Source: Kocuria dechangensis
GTDB taxonomy: Bacteria; Actinomycetota; Actinomycetes; Actinomycetales; Micrococcaceae
NCBI RefSeq assembly: GCF_014636775.1
Contig: NZ_BMEQ01000005.1
Coordinates: 124,001-188,000 of the forward strand
Direction of reading: 5' to 3'
Length of the DNA stretch: 64,000 nt
Shown here: one piece after another, positions 10,704-21,664 of the stretch
Layout of the letters: every line of letters begins with the position of its first letter
Numbering within the stretch: the stretch's first letter is position 1
Made by a program: the position numbers and the translations under genes
The notes under the pieces: model-generated
The model's input: only the letters and a program-made list of their open reading frames with translations
Databases searched by the model: none
Told to the model about the DNA's origin: nothing

Positions 10704-12125
10704 TCAGGCGGTCGCCGGGGCGCCGGTCTCCGCCGTGGCACCGGCCGCCTCGGCGGTCTGCCGCACGGCCTCCGCGACGGCGGGGGCCACGGCCGGGTCG
10801 AAGACGCTCGGCACGATGTAGCTGGCGTTGAGCTGGTCCTCGGCCACGCAGCCGGCGATGGCGCGGGCCGCGGCCACGAGCATCCCGGTGGTGATGTCCG
10901 TGGCGCCGGCGTCGAGGAGGCCGCGGAACAGCCCCGGGAACGCGAGGACGTTGTTGATCTGGTTCGGGAAGTCCGAGCGGCCGGTGGCGACCACCTCGGC
11001 GTGCTCCGCGGCGATGCCCGGCTCGATCTCCGGATCGGGGTTGGCCATGGCGAAGACCACCGCGCGGTCGTTCATGGCGGCCACGTCCGCCTCGTCGAGC
11101 AGGTCCGGGGCGGAGACGCCGATGAAGACGTCGGCGCCCGCCATGGCCTCCTTGAGGCTGCCGGAGAAGGCGCGCTCGTTCGTGTTCTCGGCGATCCACT
11201 GCCGGTGGGCGTCCGCGTAGGACTCGCCCCGGTGGATCGCGCCGGTGCGCGAGCACGCCACGATGTCCCCGGCGCCGTGGGCCTTGAGCAGCTGGATGAT
11301 GGCGTGGCCCGCGGCGCCCACCCCGGAGACGACGATCCGGACGTCCTCGAGGCGCTTGTCCACCACGCGCAGGGCGTTGAGCAGGGCGGCGAGGGCCACG
11401 ATGGCCGTGCCGTGCTGGTCGTCGTGGAAGACCGGGATGTCGAGCTCCTCGCGCAGCCGGGCCTCGATCTCGAAGCAGCGGGGTGCGGCGATGTCCTCGA
11501 GGTTGATCCCGCCGTAGACGGGGGCCATGGCCTTGACGATGCGCACGATCTCGTCGGTGTCCTTGGTGTCGAGGCACACGGGCCAGGCGTCGACGCCCCC
11601 GAAGGCCTTGAAGAGCGCCGCCTTGCCCTCCATGACGGGAAGGGCCGCCGCGGGGCCGATGTCGCCGAGGCCGAGCACCGCGGTCCCGTCGGTGACCACC
11701 GCGACGGTGTTGCGCTTGATGGTGAGCCGCCGGGCGTCGGCGGGGTTCTCTGCGATGGCGGTGCACACGCGGGCGACGCCGGGGGTGTAGGCGCGGGAGA
11801 GGTCGTCGCGGTTGCGCAGGGACACGCGCGGGGTGACCTCGATCTTGCCCCCGAGGTGGATGAGGAAGGTGCGGTCGCTGATCTTGCGCACCGTCACGCC
11901 CTCGAGCGCGTCGAGGGCGTCCCGCACCTCGTCGCGGTGGGAGGCGTCCGAGACGTTGCAGCTGACGTCGACGACGACGTGGCGGGGGTGCGACTCGACG
12001 ATGTCGAGGGCCGTCACGGCGGCGCCGGCCGTCGCGGCGGCGGCGGTCAGCTCGCTGGTGACGGTGGCGCCCGCGGGCGCCTCCACGCGGAGGATCATCG
12101 AGTATCCGGGACTGGGCGTGGCCAT
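10704..12125 (-). CDS. NAD(P)-dependent malic enzyme with N-terminal ACT domain
   Basis: Oxidative decarboxylation of malate to pyruvate, turning malate from AceB into pyruvate. Residues 8-85 ([16 protein letters not shown] to [14 protein letters not shown]) form an ACT-like domain suggesting amino acid or small-ligand control. The malic enzyme core follows with [60 protein letters not shown] and the Rossmann motif [21 protein letters not shown]. It has 473 residues. The ATG follows TTGGAGG. It is the first gene of the malic enzyme-aceB-DUF6986-allE unit, divergent from the IclR gene, and shares with it a promoter region carrying operator-like half-sites. NAD versus NADP preference cannot be told by eye. 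Confidence 0.93.
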   Translation of the reverse strand: MATPSPGYSMILRVEAPAGATVTSELTAAAATAGAAVTALDIVESHPRHVVVDVSCNVSDASHRDEVRDALDALEGVTVRKISDRTFLIHLGGKIEVTPRVSLRNRDDLSRAYTPGVARVCTAIAENPADARRLTIKRNTVAVVTDGTAVLGLGDIGPAAALPVMEGKAALFKAFGGVDAWPVCLDTKDTDEIVRIVKAMAPVYGGINLEDIAAPRCFEIEARLREELDIPVFHDDQHGTAIVALAALLNALRVVDKRLEDVRIVVSGVGAAGHAIIQLLKAHGAGDIVACSRTGAIHRGESYADAHRQWIAENTNERAFSGSLKEAMAGADVFIGVSAPDLLDEADVAAMNDRAVVFAMANPDPEIEPGIAAEHAEVVATGRSDFPNQINNVLAFPGLFRGLLDAGATDITTGMLVAAARAIAGCVAEDQLNASYIVPSVFDPAVAPAVAEAVRQTAEAAGATAETGAPATA

Positions 12126-12159
12126 GGTGCCTCCAAGGGTCGGTGAATCGACTGTTTCA

Positions 12160-12195
12160 GTCGTATCGTGGAATGAAAATTTCGTATTATGGATA
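12160..12195. promoter_or_regulatory. IclR-type half-sites in the malic enzyme/IclR promoter
   Basis: Two direct half-sites lie exactly 21 bp apart. One begins at 12160 (GTCGTATCGTGGAAT) and the other at 12181 (TTCGTATTATGGATA). They match the pattern TTCGTA, N3, TGGAAT found at 6682 and 21480. Their position 35-70 bases upstream of the malic enzyme start suggests control of that operon and perhaps autoregulation of the divergent IclR gene. Binding is inferred. Confidence 0.62.
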
Positions 12196-12310
12196 TTATG
12201 GGAGCCTGCTGGGGTTGGCAAGGGTTCCCCGTGACGCTCGTCACGAACTCTCCCGCCGGCCCGCCGGACCCGCCGCGCCCGGTGGACGGGCCGTACCGAG
12301 GGGAGAACGC

Positions 12311-13081
12311 ATGACCACGACCGCACGAACGGCGTCCGGCGGGGTGCAATCGGTGGAGCGGGTGTTCGAGCTCCTCGAGGTGATCACGGCGTCCGGCGGG
12401 GAGATGTCGCTGAGCGAGCTCTCCGCGGCGGCGAACCTGCCGCTGCCCACGATCCACCGGCTGCTGCGCACCCTGGTCCCGTCGGGATACGTCCGCCAGC
12501 TCCCCAACCGCAACTACGCGCTCGGGCCGCGCCTGATCCTCCTGGGCGAGGCCGCCGGCCGCCAGTTCGGCTCCTCGGCCCGGCCGATGCTCGACGGGCT
12601 CGTGGCGCAGCTCGGGGAGTCGGCGAACATGGCCGTCCTCGACGGCCAGCAGGTCGTCTACATCGCCCAGTCCCAGTCCAGCCGGTCCATGCGGATGTTC
12701 ACCGAGGTCGGCCGCCGCGCTCCCACGCACAACACCGGGGTGGGCAAGGCCATCCTCGCGACGCTGCCGGACGAGCAGGTGCGGTCGATCGTCGCCGCGG
12801 CCGGCATGCCCACTCCCACGGAGAAGAGCCTCGGCACCCCGGAGGAGCTGTTCGCGGACCTCGAGCGGATCCGGGAGCGCGGCTACGCGATCGACGACGA
12901 GGAGCAGGAGATCGGCGTGCGCTGCTTCTCGATGGCGGTCCCGGGGGCCCCGACCCCCACGGCCATCTCCGTCTCCGGCCCGGTCTCCCGCGTGGACGAG
13001 GACTTCGGCCGTCGTGCCGTGCCCCTGCTGCGGAAGGCCGCCGAGGCGATCGCCGCCGAGCTGAGGCCGGCCAGGAGCTGA
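12311..13081 (+). CDS. IclR-family transcriptional regulator (AllR/GclR-like)
   Basis: 256 residues. An N-terminal winged helix-turn-helix (GVQSVERVFELLEVI through LPTIHRLLRTLVPSGYVRQLPNRNYALGPR, residues 11-75) precedes an IclR effector domain with FTEVGRRAPTHNTGVGKAILA and EEQEIGVRCFSMAVPG. These are strong matches to IclR regulators of allantoin and glyoxylate genes; E. coli AllR, which responds to glyoxylate and allantoin, is the familiar example. The ATG follows GAGGGGAG, and an upstream in-frame start at 12143 is less likely. It is divergent from the malic enzyme operon. The half-sites in the shared promoter and before hyi, uraD and a small membrane protein gene suggest it controls the whole region. 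Confidence 0.93.
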   Translation: MTTTARTASGGVQSVERVFELLEVITASGGEMSLSELSAAANLPLPTIHRLLRTLVPSGYVRQLPNRNYALGPRLILLGEAAGRQFGSSARPMLDGLVAQLGESANMAVLDGQQVVYIAQSQSSRSMRMFTEVGRRAPTHNTGVGKAILATLPDEQVRSIVAAAGMPTPTEKSLGTPEELFADLERIRERGYAIDDEEQEIGVRCFSMAVPGAPTPTAISVSGPVSRVDEDFGRRAVPLLRKAAEAIAAELRPARS

Positions 13082-13093
13082 GCGCGGGGCGAG

Positions 13094-13128
13094 CGCGCCC
13101 GCCCCGCCCCGGAGGGCCGGCGGGCGCG
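13094..13128. terminator. Hairpin between convergent IclR and aceE genes
   Basis: A 10-bp GC stem (13094-13103 with 13119-13128) encloses a 15-base loop in the 68-base gap between the two converging genes. It could terminate both transcripts. There is no T tract. Confidence 0.5.
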
Positions 13129-13149
13129 GTCGTCCGGTCCGGCCCCGGC

Positions 13150-15885
<2,736 letters not shown>

Positions 15886-15955
15886 GTCAACTCTTTCTCA
15901 GTGGGCAGGTGGGCATGGGCAGCCGTGGGTGGAGCAGGAGCATGTCCGGTGGGCG

Positions 15956-15990
15956 CTCCTGCGGCGCCGGGATCCCCGGCGCCGCAGGAG
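15956..15990 (-). terminator. Perfect 16-bp hairpin after the NCS2 permease
   Basis: Positions 15956-15971 pair perfectly with 15975-15990 around a 3-base loop. The hairpin starts 26 bases past the permease stop and about 70 bases before the aceE start, so it should separate the two transcripts. Confidence 0.85.
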
Positions 15991-16016
15991 GCCGGCGGTG
16001 GCTCGGTGCCGGTGCG

Positions 16017-17576
16017 TCAGTGCGAGGACGAGCCGCCGGCGCCGTCCGGGGACCTGCAGATCCGGGTGTCGACGATCTCGCCGGCGGCGGTGATCACGGG
16101 GACCGGGTTGCCGTCGCAGTCCACGAGCTGGCCGTTCTTGACGGTGTCGCCCTCCTGCAGGTGGTCCTGCAGGTGCTCCAGGCTCTCGTAGCGCACGGCG
16201 CGCACGGGGGCGTTGGCGAAGACCGAGCCCGTGCCCCGCGGCGGGTTGCCGGCGCGGAACTCGTTGTAGAGCAGGTTCAGCAGGACGGCCATCACGGCCG
16301 CGGAGCTGATGCCCGAGTGGAAGATGGTCTCGAACCAGCCGGGGAAGTTCGCGTAGATCTCGGGGACCGCGATCGGCAGCATGCCGAAGCCGATGGAGGT
16401 GGCCACGATGATCAGGTTGGCGCCGTTCTGGTAGTCCACCTTCGCCAGGGTCCGGATGCCGGAGGCGGCCACGCTGCCGAAGAGCACGATGCCCGCACCA
16501 CCCAGCACGGGCGGGGGGACCGCGGCGACGACCCGGCCCAGGACGGGCAGCAGCCCGAGGACGACCAGGATGACGCCGCCGGCGGTGACCACGAAGCGGC
16601 TCTTGACGCCGGTGATCGCCACGAGCCCCACGTTCTGGGCGAAGGCGCTCTGGGTGAAGCCGTTGAAGATGGGGGCGATCGCGGAGGCCGCCATGTCGGC
16701 GCGCAGGCCGTCGCCGATGCGCTTCTTGTCGACCTCGGTGTCCACGATCTCGCCGACGGCGATGATGTCCGCCGTGGTCTCGGTGAGGATCACCAGCACC
16801 ACGATGAACATGGAGAGGATCGCGGCGACCTCGAAGACCGGGGGGCCGAAGGCCAGCGGCTCCGGGAACGCGAAGATGCTGCCGTTGAGCACCTGGCTGA
16901 AGTCGGCCTTGCCGAGGACCGCCGCGAGCACCGTGCCCAGCACGAGCCCGATGAGGATGGACAGCCGGGAGATGGTGGCGCTGCCCACCTTGGACAGCAG
17001 CAGGATGATCAGCAGGGTCGCCCCGGCCAGCCCCAGGTTGCCCACCGAGCCGTACTCGGGGGACTGGGCGCTGCCGCCCATGGCCCAGCGGGCGGCCACC
17101 GGGAACAGGGTCAGGCCGATCGCGGTGATCACCACGCCGGTGACGACCGGCGGGAAGAAGCGCACGATGCCGGCGAAGAAGGGCGTGATGAGGAAACCGA
17201 GGACCGCCGAGGCGATCACGGCGCCGAAGACGGCCTGGATCCCGCCGTCGCCCTGGGCGATGGCGGTCATCGTGGCCACGGACGCGAAGGAGGTGCCCTG
17301 GACGAGGGGCAGCTGCGAGCCGAAGAACTTGATGCCGAAGGACTGCAGGATCGTCGCGAGGCCGCCCACGAAGAGACAGGCCGCGATGAGCAGCCCCTGC
17401 TCCTGCGGGGTGACTCCGGCGACGCCCCCGATGATGAGCGGTGGCGCGATGATGCCGCCGTACATGGTGAGCACGTGCTGCAGCCCGTAGCCGAAGCTGC
17501 TGCCCACTCCGAGGTACTCGTCCTCCGGACGGGCGCGGGTGGTGGTGGGCGGCTCGGCGGTGCGTGACCTGGCCAT
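16017..17576 (-). CDS. NCS2-family uracil/xanthine/urate permease
   Basis: An integral membrane nucleobase:cation symporter of 519 residues with many hydrophobic segments. It opens with FGYGLQHVLTMYGGIIAPPLIIGG, the NCS2 family signature. It also carries LPLVQGTSFASVATMTAI near 95, the acidic motif VLVILTETTADIIAVGEI near 275, and NGFTQSAFAQNVGLVAITGVKSR near 325, where the Q and NVG residues mark the substrate site. The sequence past residue 455 is a soluble tail. Urate or xanthine is the likely cargo given the adjacent uricase genes, but uracil transport is not excluded. It is followed by a perfect hairpin. A weaker hairpin upstream separates it from uricase, so it probably has its own promoter in 17577-17698, where I see no clear operator. 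Confidence 0.93.
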   Translation of the reverse strand: MARSRTAEPPTTTRARPEDEYLGVGSSFGYGLQHVLTMYGGIIAPPLIIGGVAGVTPQEQGLLIAACLFVGGLATILQSFGIKFFGSQLPLVQGTSFASVATMTAIAQGDGGIQAVFGAVIASAVLGFLITPFFAGIVRFFPPVVTGVVITAIGLTLFPVAARWAMGGSAQSPEYGSVGNLGLAGATLLIILLLSKVGSATISRLSILIGLVLGTVLAAVLGKADFSQVLNGSIFAFPEPLAFGPPVFEVAAILSMFIVVLVILTETTADIIAVGEIVDTEVDKKRIGDGLRADMAASAIAPIFNGFTQSAFAQNVGLVAITGVKSRFVVTAGGVILVVLGLLPVLGRVVAAVPPPVLGGAGIVLFGSVAASGIRTLAKVDYQNGANLIIVATSIGFGMLPIAVPEIYANFPGWFETIFHSGISSAAVMAVLLNLLYNEFRAGNPPRGTGSVFANAPVRAVRYESLEHLQDHLQEGDTVKNGQLVDCDGNPVPVITAAGEIVDTRICRSPDGAGGSSSH

Positions 17577-17698
17577 GGTGTTCTCCTAGGGATCCTGGTG
17601 ACGGGAGAGGCCCGGTGCCGGCGTCGGCGCGGGACCGGGGCGGAGCGAGGAGGGGGAGAGACGCGCGCGGTGCGCGGTGGGCGCGGCAGGGGCGCCGG

Positions 17699-17725
17699 GC
17701 GGGCGGGAGCGTGTGCCCCGCCCGC
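17699..17725 (-). terminator. Hairpin after uricase
   Basis: A 9-bp perfect stem (17699-17707 with 17717-17725) and 9-base loop lie in the 242-base gap between the uricase stop and the permease start, 94 bases past the stop. No other structure stands out in this gap. Confidence 0.5.
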
Positions 17726-17818
17726 AGGAGGGTGTGGCGAGGGGCCCGTCGTCGTCGTGCGCGGACGGCGACGACGGACCCCGGTGGCGCCGCCGTCGGC
17801 GGTGCCGGGTGGCGCGGC

Positions 17819-18730
17819 TCAGCAGAAGCCGGCGATGCCCATCCAGGCCTGGTCGTTCGCCGTGGCGCCCTTGCGCTGGATCGTCGCCTCGATGAGGCCG
17901 TACGGGCGGTCGGCCGCCCAGTGGGTCTCGTTGTGGTTCGGCAGGTCGCAGAAGCCGAGGTCGTAGACGAAGTGGTGCTTGTTGGGGCAGGAGAACTTGA
18001 TCTCGTCGATCTCCGGGTGCGCCTCGATCACGGCCTTGCCCATGAGGTAGAGCGTCTCCTGCAGGGCCCGGGAGTAGTGGTCGGTGAACTTGGTGAGGAT
18101 GATCCTCTTGACGTCCTCGTAGACGGCGTCGTAGTCGACGTCGGTGGTGTTGTAGCGCCAGCGCGTCGCGACGTCGGTGGACATGATCCGGTCCTCCGTC
18201 TCGGGGAGGGTCGTGTACTTGTCCTTCGGGTAGCCCGTGAACCCGGACCGGGTGGTCTTCAGGACCGTCAGGTCCTTGAACCCGGAGATGACCGTCCGCG
18301 AGTCGCCGTCGGCGACCACCACCGCGGTGCGGACCTCGTCCTTCTTCTGCACGAAGCAGTGGTCGTGGTCGTCGATGCGGTTCCAGGCGTACTCCTGCGC
18401 GGCCCAGCGCCCGCCGGTGATCCACTCGAACTCGCCCGTGAAGTGGTCGGAGAGCTTGAGCAGCAGCACCTCGGGGGACTCGATGCCGTACTGCTGGGCG
18501 AAGGCGAACACGGTGTTCTTCTGCGTGTCGGTGGGCACGCAGTGGGCGTTGTCGCCCTGGGTGTGCACGGCCTCGAGGTCGCCGCGCAGCTGCGAGGTGA
18601 CGACGAGGTCGCGGATCTCGTGGCGGTCCGTGTCGCGGTTGACGCGCACGACGTGGTTCTCGGCCTTGCCGTACTGGTTGGCCCCCAGCACGACGGTGTC
18701 CGCGGCGGTCTGGGTGATGACGTCGGTCAT
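17819..18730 (-). CDS. Uricase (urate oxidase)
   Basis: Cofactor-free oxidation of urate to 5-hydroxyisourate with release of hydrogen peroxide. The 303-residue protein has two tunnelling-fold repeats. Residues that I can align by eye with the catalytic Lys-Thr pair are K22 in YGKAENHVV and T67 in VPTDTQKNT. The second-half signatures LKTTRSGFTGY, RYNTTDVDYDAVYEDVKRIILTKF and FSCPNKHHFVYDL are all present. The start ATG follows AAGGAG. It is the last gene of the uraD-HIUase-uricase operon, 73 bases after the HIUase stop. All three enzymes of urate-to-allantoin conversion are therefore together. Confidence 0.96.
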   Translation of the reverse strand: MTDVITQTAADTVVLGANQYGKAENHVVRVNRDTDRHEIRDLVVTSQLRGDLEAVHTQGDNAHCVPTDTQKNTVFAFAQQYGIESPEVLLLKLSDHFTGEFEWITGGRWAAQEYAWNRIDDHDHCFVQKKDEVRTAVVVADGDSRTVISGFKDLTVLKTTRSGFTGYPKDKYTTLPETEDRIMSTDVATRWRYNTTDVDYDAVYEDVKRIILTKFTDHYSRALQETLYLMGKAVIEAHPEIDEIKFSCPNKHHFVYDLGFCDLPNHNETHWAADRPYGLIEATIQRKGATANDQAWMGIAGFC

Positions 18731-18803
18731 GACGCTGCTCCTTGGCGAAGAAGGTTTCTACTGGTGGGGCGGTCGAAGACGGGCGGTGCCGTCAACTCCT
18801 GGG

Positions 18804-19130
18804 TCAACTGCCCCGGTAGGTGGAAAAGGCGAACGGGCTCAGCAGGAGGGGCACGTGGTAGTGCTTCTCCGTCGCCTGCACCGTGAAGTTCACCGTCACG
18901 AACGGGTAGAACGTCGGCAGGTTCCTGCCGGCGAAGTACTCGCCCGTTCGGAAGGTGATCCGGTAGTCGCCGGATTCCAGGGTCTGTGGGCCCAGTTCGG
19001 GCACGCGGCCGTCGTCGTCGGTCTCGGCGGTCGCGAGGCGGGTGCCGTCGGTGGTCTCGAGGACCACGGCGACGCCCCGGGCGGGCGTGCCGGTGACGGA
19101 GTCGAGGACGTGGGCGGTGACGTAGCTCAT
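18804..19130 (-). CDS. 5-hydroxyisourate hydrolase (transthyretin-like)
   Basis: Hydrolyses 5-hydroxyisourate to OHCU. It has 108 residues, the family size, starting MSYVTAHVLDSVTGTPARGV with the conserved active-site histidine of AHVLD and ending in the C-terminal tetrapeptide YRGS that defines HIUases against plain transthyretins. HYHVPLLLSPFAFSTYRGS carries the other active-site histidine. It overlaps uraD by 4 bases (ATGA), so the two are translationally coupled, and precedes uricase. Confidence 0.96.
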   Translation of the reverse strand: MSYVTAHVLDSVTGTPARGVAVVLETTDGTRLATAETDDDGRVPELGPQTLESGDYRITFRTGEYFAGRNLPTFYPFVTVNFTVQATEKHYHVPLLLSPFAFSTYRGS

Positions 19131-19624
19131 GGGGTGACAAGTCCTTCGAGTCGGAGGAGCGCGATCTCGCGGAGCTGCTCGGCGACGATCCGGCGCTCCG
19201 TCCCGGGGTCGTGGGCCAGGCGCGCGGTGAGGTGCTCGAGGATCTCCTCGGGGGTGCGGCCGGCGGCGCGGATCAGGAACACCTGGCCGAACTTCTCCTC
19301 GTAGGCGAGGTTGCCCTCGCGCAGGCGCTGCTGCACGTCGGTGTCCGTGGGGTCCACCGCGGCCTGCTCCGCCCGGGACAGCGCCGCCTCCCTGCCGTCA
19401 CCGGCCGCGCGCTCCCCGATCCGGGGGTGGTGGGCCAGGGCCCGGTCGATCTCCTCCTGGGTGAAGGGCTTCGCCGCGCTGCGGGCGGCCCCGAGCAGGG
19501 CCTCGTGGTGCCAGTAGGGGCGGGCGTCGACGACCGCCTCGAGCCAGCGGGGGATGTCGAGGGCCGGGCGGACGGCGTCGGTCGCGCGGGTCCGGGGGAG
19601 GGCGTTGAACTCGGTGAGATGCAT
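19127..19624 (-). CDS. uraD: OHCU decarboxylase
   Basis: Decarboxylates 2-oxo-4-hydroxy-4-carboxy-5-ureidoimidazoline to (S)-allantoin, so allantoin of the right hand is supplied to AllB. It is an all-alpha protein of 165 residues from the chosen ATG at 19624, which has GAGG nine bases upstream; an ATG at 19639 is possible. Family residues include FNALP near the N-terminus, the substrate-site histidines and glutamate in LAHHPRIGE, and EEKFGQVFLIRAAGRTPEEIL. It is the first gene of the urate operon. Two operator-like half-sites start 25 bases upstream of the start codon. Confidence 0.94.
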   Translation of the reverse strand: MHLTEFNALPRTRATDAVRPALDIPRWLEAVVDARPYWHHEALLGAARSAAKPFTQEEIDRALAHHPRIGERAAGDGREAALSRAEQAAVDPTDTDVQQRLREGNLAYEEKFGQVFLIRAAGRTPEEILEHLTARLAHDPGTERRIVAEQLREIALLRLEGLVTP

Positions 19625-19648
19625 GGGCGGCGACCTCATCCTTTCATC

Positions 19649-19684
19649 ATTCCACTATGTGAAAAAGTAATTTCACTAGGTACA
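19649..19684 (-). promoter_or_regulatory. IclR-type direct half-sites upstream of uraD
   Basis: Read on the minus strand, TTCACATAGTGGAAT (19663-19649) matches 13 of 15 positions of the pattern seen at 12160. A weaker copy, TGTACCTAGTGAAAT, lies exactly 21 bp further upstream (19684-19670). The same 21-bp period occurs at 12160/12181. The region also contains an imperfect GTGAAA/TTTCAC inverted repeat. Control by the IclR regulator is inferred. Confidence 0.55.
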
Positions 19685-19737
19685 GTGAAGTGCATCACAG
19701 ATGTCAAGTCAATGGTTTCACCCGACTGTTTCCCCCT

Positions 19738-19791
19738 CTTTACAAGGAGCACTTCCTTTACAAGGAGCACTTCCTTCGCGAGGAGCACTTC
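19738..19791. repeat. Three tandem 18-bp units in the SDR leader
   Basis: The unit CTTTACAAGGAGCACTTC occurs twice exactly (19738, 19756) and a third time with changes near its 5' end (19774). Each unit carries an AGGAG that resembles a ribosome site. The repeats keep an open frame into the downstream SDR gene, so they could be an N-terminal extension, although the SDR has a better start at 19855. Confidence 0.75.
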
Positions 19792-19854
19792 TCGGCAGGC
19801 GCCGGCGGTGCGGGGGCGGGCAGGAGGGGCTGCCGGAGCGAGGAGCGGGTGCGG

Positions 19855-20649
19855 ATGACCGGAGAGCAGGAGCAGGAGCAGGGCGGCGCCGGGGAGGACG
19901 CCGGGCGGGGGAAGGTGGCGGTCGTGACCGGCGCCGGATCCGGGATCGGCCGGGCCGTGTCCCGCGCGCTCCTGGCCGCGGGGTGGGAGGTGGTGCTGGC
20001 CGGGCGCCGGCGGGAGGCGCTGGAGGAGACCGCGGCCGGAGCGCCGCGAGCCCACGTGGTGCCCATGGACGTGGCCGACGCGCGGAGCGTCGCCGCGGCG
20101 TTCCGGGACGTCGAACGGCTCGCGGGGCGGGTGGACCTGCTGTTCAACAACGCGGGCACCTTCGGGCCCCGGGGCGAGGTGGACGAGATCGACCCCGCGG
20201 ACTGGGAGGCCACCCTCCAGGTCAACCTGACCGGCGCCTTCCTGTGCTCGGCGGAGGCCTTCCGCCTCATGAAGCGGCAGTCGCCGCGGGGCGGGCGGAT
20301 CATCAACAACGGCTCGATCTCGGCGCACTCGCCGCGGCCGCTGTCGGCCGCGTACACCGCGAGCAAGCACGCGGTCACCGGGCTCACCAAGTCCCTGGAC
20401 CTGGACGGGAGGCCGTACGGCATCACCTGCGGGCAGATCGACATCGGCAACGCGGCCACGGAGCTGCTGGCGGGACTGGGCACGGACGCGGGGGCGCTGC
20501 AGGCCGACGGCACGATGCGCTCCGAGCCGAGCTTCCCGGTCGAGGAGGTCGGCCGGGCGGTGCTCATGATGGCCGAGCTGCCGGCGTCCGCCACGGTCAA
20601 CTCGCTCGTGCTCACTGCGGCCGGGATGCCCTTCGCCGGCCGGGGCTGA
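19855..20649 (+). CDS. SDR-family oxidoreductase
   Basis: A classical short-chain dehydrogenase of 264 residues. It has [19 protein letters not shown] near residue 20 (cofactor-binding TGxxxGxG), [16 protein letters not shown] near 95 (NNAG), the catalytic serine in [10 protein letters not shown] near 150, and [23 protein letters not shown] near 165 (YxxxK). The ATG has GAGGAG ten bases upstream. An upstream in-frame ATG at 19690 would add a repeat-encoded extension and is less likely. It is divergent from the urate operon. The substrate is unknown, and proximity alone does not tie it to purine breakdown. Confidence 0.9.
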   Translation: MTGEQEQEQGGAGEDAGRGKVAVVTGAGSGIGRAVSRALLAAGWEVVLAGRRREALEETAAGAPRAHVVPMDVADARSVAAAFRDVERLAGRVDLLFNNAGTFGPRGEVDEIDPADWEATLQVNLTGAFLCSAEAFRLMKRQSPRGGRIINNGSISAHSPRPLSAAYTASKHAVTGLTKSLDLDGRPYGITCGQIDIGNAATELLAGLGTDAGALQADGTMRSEPSFPVEEVGRAVLMMAELPASATVNSLVLTAAGMPFAGRG

Positions 20650-20675
20650 CGGGCCCGCCGGCACGAAGAGGTGCG

Positions 20676-20712
20676 CAGGGGCTCCCGGCGCCGAGGGCGC
20701 CGGGAGCCCCTG
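20676..20712. terminator. Perfect 17-bp hairpin between convergent SDR and bcp
   Basis: Positions 20676-20692 pair exactly with 20696-20712 around a 3-base loop. Lying between two convergent stops, it probably ends both transcripts. Confidence 0.85.
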
Positions 20713-20759
20713 CTCCGCGGGTGCCCTGCGGGTGCCCGGAGGGCGGGCCGGTGCCGGCG

Positions 20760-21227
20760 TCAGGCCGCGAGGCGCTCCCGGAGGCCGGCGACGTGGCCCT
20801 CGGCCTGCACGTCCAGCTCGGCCGAGACCATGGTGCCGGCCTCGTCGACGACGAAGGTCGAGCGCAGCGGGCCGGTCCGGAGCTCGCCGCCGACGGTCTT
20901 CTCGCCCCAGGCGCCCCACGCGCGGGCGGTCTCCGACCCCGGGTCGGAGAGCAGGCGGTAGGGGAGGTGGTGCTCCGCCGCGAAGCGGTGCAGCGTCTCG
21001 GGGTCGTCCCCCGAGATCCCGAGCACCGTGCAGCCCAGGCGCTCGAGGGATCCGAGGTTGTCCCGGAAGTCGCACGCCTCGGACGTGCATCCCGGCGTGA
21101 ACGCCTTCGGGTAGAAGTAGACGATCACCTTCCGCCCGCGGAGGTCGGAGAGGCGCACCGGGCGGCCCTCGTGATCGGTGAGCGTGAAGTCGGGGGCGGG
21201 ACGGCCGGGCTGGATCTGGTGGGTCAT
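20760..21227 (-). CDS. bcp: Thiol peroxidase of the BCP/PrxQ type
   Basis: Thioredoxin-dependent peroxiredoxin that reduces hydrogen peroxide and organic peroxides in the cytoplasm. It has 155 residues. The sequence GRKVIVYFYPKAFTPGCTSEACDFRDN holds the peroxidatic cysteine C47 and the resolving cysteine C52, the C-X4-C arrangement typical of the BCP alpha group. LRSTFVVDEAG closes the fold. Its nearness to uricase, which makes hydrogen peroxide, may be functional or chance. It lies between a convergent hairpin and a gene for a tiny membrane protein. Confidence 0.93.
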   Translation of the reverse strand: MTHQIQPGRPAPDFTLTDHEGRPVRLSDLRGRKVIVYFYPKAFTPGCTSEACDFRDNLGSLERLGCTVLGISGDDPETLHRFAAEHHLPYRLLSDPGSETARAWGAWGEKTVGGELRTGPLRSTFVVDEAGTMVSAELDVQAEGHVAGLRERLAA

Positions 21228-21281
21228 GGCACTCCTGGAGGGGTCGGCGGGCGCGCGGGCCCGCGGGAACGGGATCGGGGG

Positions 21282-21464
21282 CTACGGGCGCCGGGCCGAG
21301 AGGCGTCCCACCGCTGCCCCGAGGACGGCGGAGGACACCGCGAGCATCCACAGGGGGCCGGCGCGGTGCTCGGCGTGCGGGCGGAGGCTGAGCTCAGGGT
21401 CGCAGTCCGCGCCGGTGTAGCTGAAGAAGGACGCGTGGGCGGCGGAGGCCGGGCTGGCGTTCAT
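21282..21464 (-). CDS. 60-residue predicted membrane protein, unrecognised
   Basis: I do not recognise this small protein. It starts at an ATG with AGGAG spaced five bases upstream. Residues 1-37 are polar, with one cysteine (C21) and an acidic GADCDPE stretch. Residues 38-53 (LWMLAVSSAVLGAAVG) form one likely transmembrane helix, and a basic RLSARRP tail suggests that the C-terminus faces the cytoplasm. The best dyad of the IclR-type operators in the window lies directly upstream, ending 16 bases before the start codon. That argues that it is a real, regulated gene belonging to the purine/glyoxylate regulon. A small accessory subunit of a transporter is one idea with no direct support. Confidence 0.6.
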   Translation of the reverse strand: MNASPASAAHASFFSYTGADCDPELSLRPHAEHRAGPLWMLAVSSAVLGAAVGRLSARRP

Positions 21465-21479
21465 GGGGACTCCTTCGAA

Positions 21480-21513
21480 TTCGTAATGCGGAATATTGAT
21501 TCCGTCATACGAA
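21480..21513. promoter_or_regulatory. IclR-type operator dyad upstream of the 60-residue protein gene
   Basis: This is the most symmetric copy. Outer arms TTCGTA/TACGAA and inner arms CGGAAT/ATTCCG match exactly, separated by 3-base spacers and a 4-base centre, 34 bp in all. It has the same geometry as the site at 6682. It ends upstream of the start codon and overlaps the expected promoter. Confidence 0.68.
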
Positions 21514-21664
21514 ACATAATCGGAGGTCTGGGCGCGGTCAAGGGTGATCTCGCCCGGGCGGGCGCGGCTGTGCCGCGGGGGCATGGTCCCGCAGGGGCCG
21601 GAGGAAGGAGGCGTCCGGCACAGGGCTCCGCGCGGGGCGGGGCCTCAGGAGGGATCCGGAGGGA

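Noticed and set aside
9000-12146. Plus-strand open frame of over 1000 codons opposite aceB and malic enzyme
   Set aside because: It is the antisense shadow of two well-identified genes. Its translation is rich in Gly, Val, His and Asp with no domain, as expected from GC-rich codon bias.
19690-19854. N-terminal extension of the SDR encoded by the tandem repeats
   Set aside because: The frame is open, but the ATG at 19855 has a good ribosome site and fits the SDR family start, while the extension is low in complexity.
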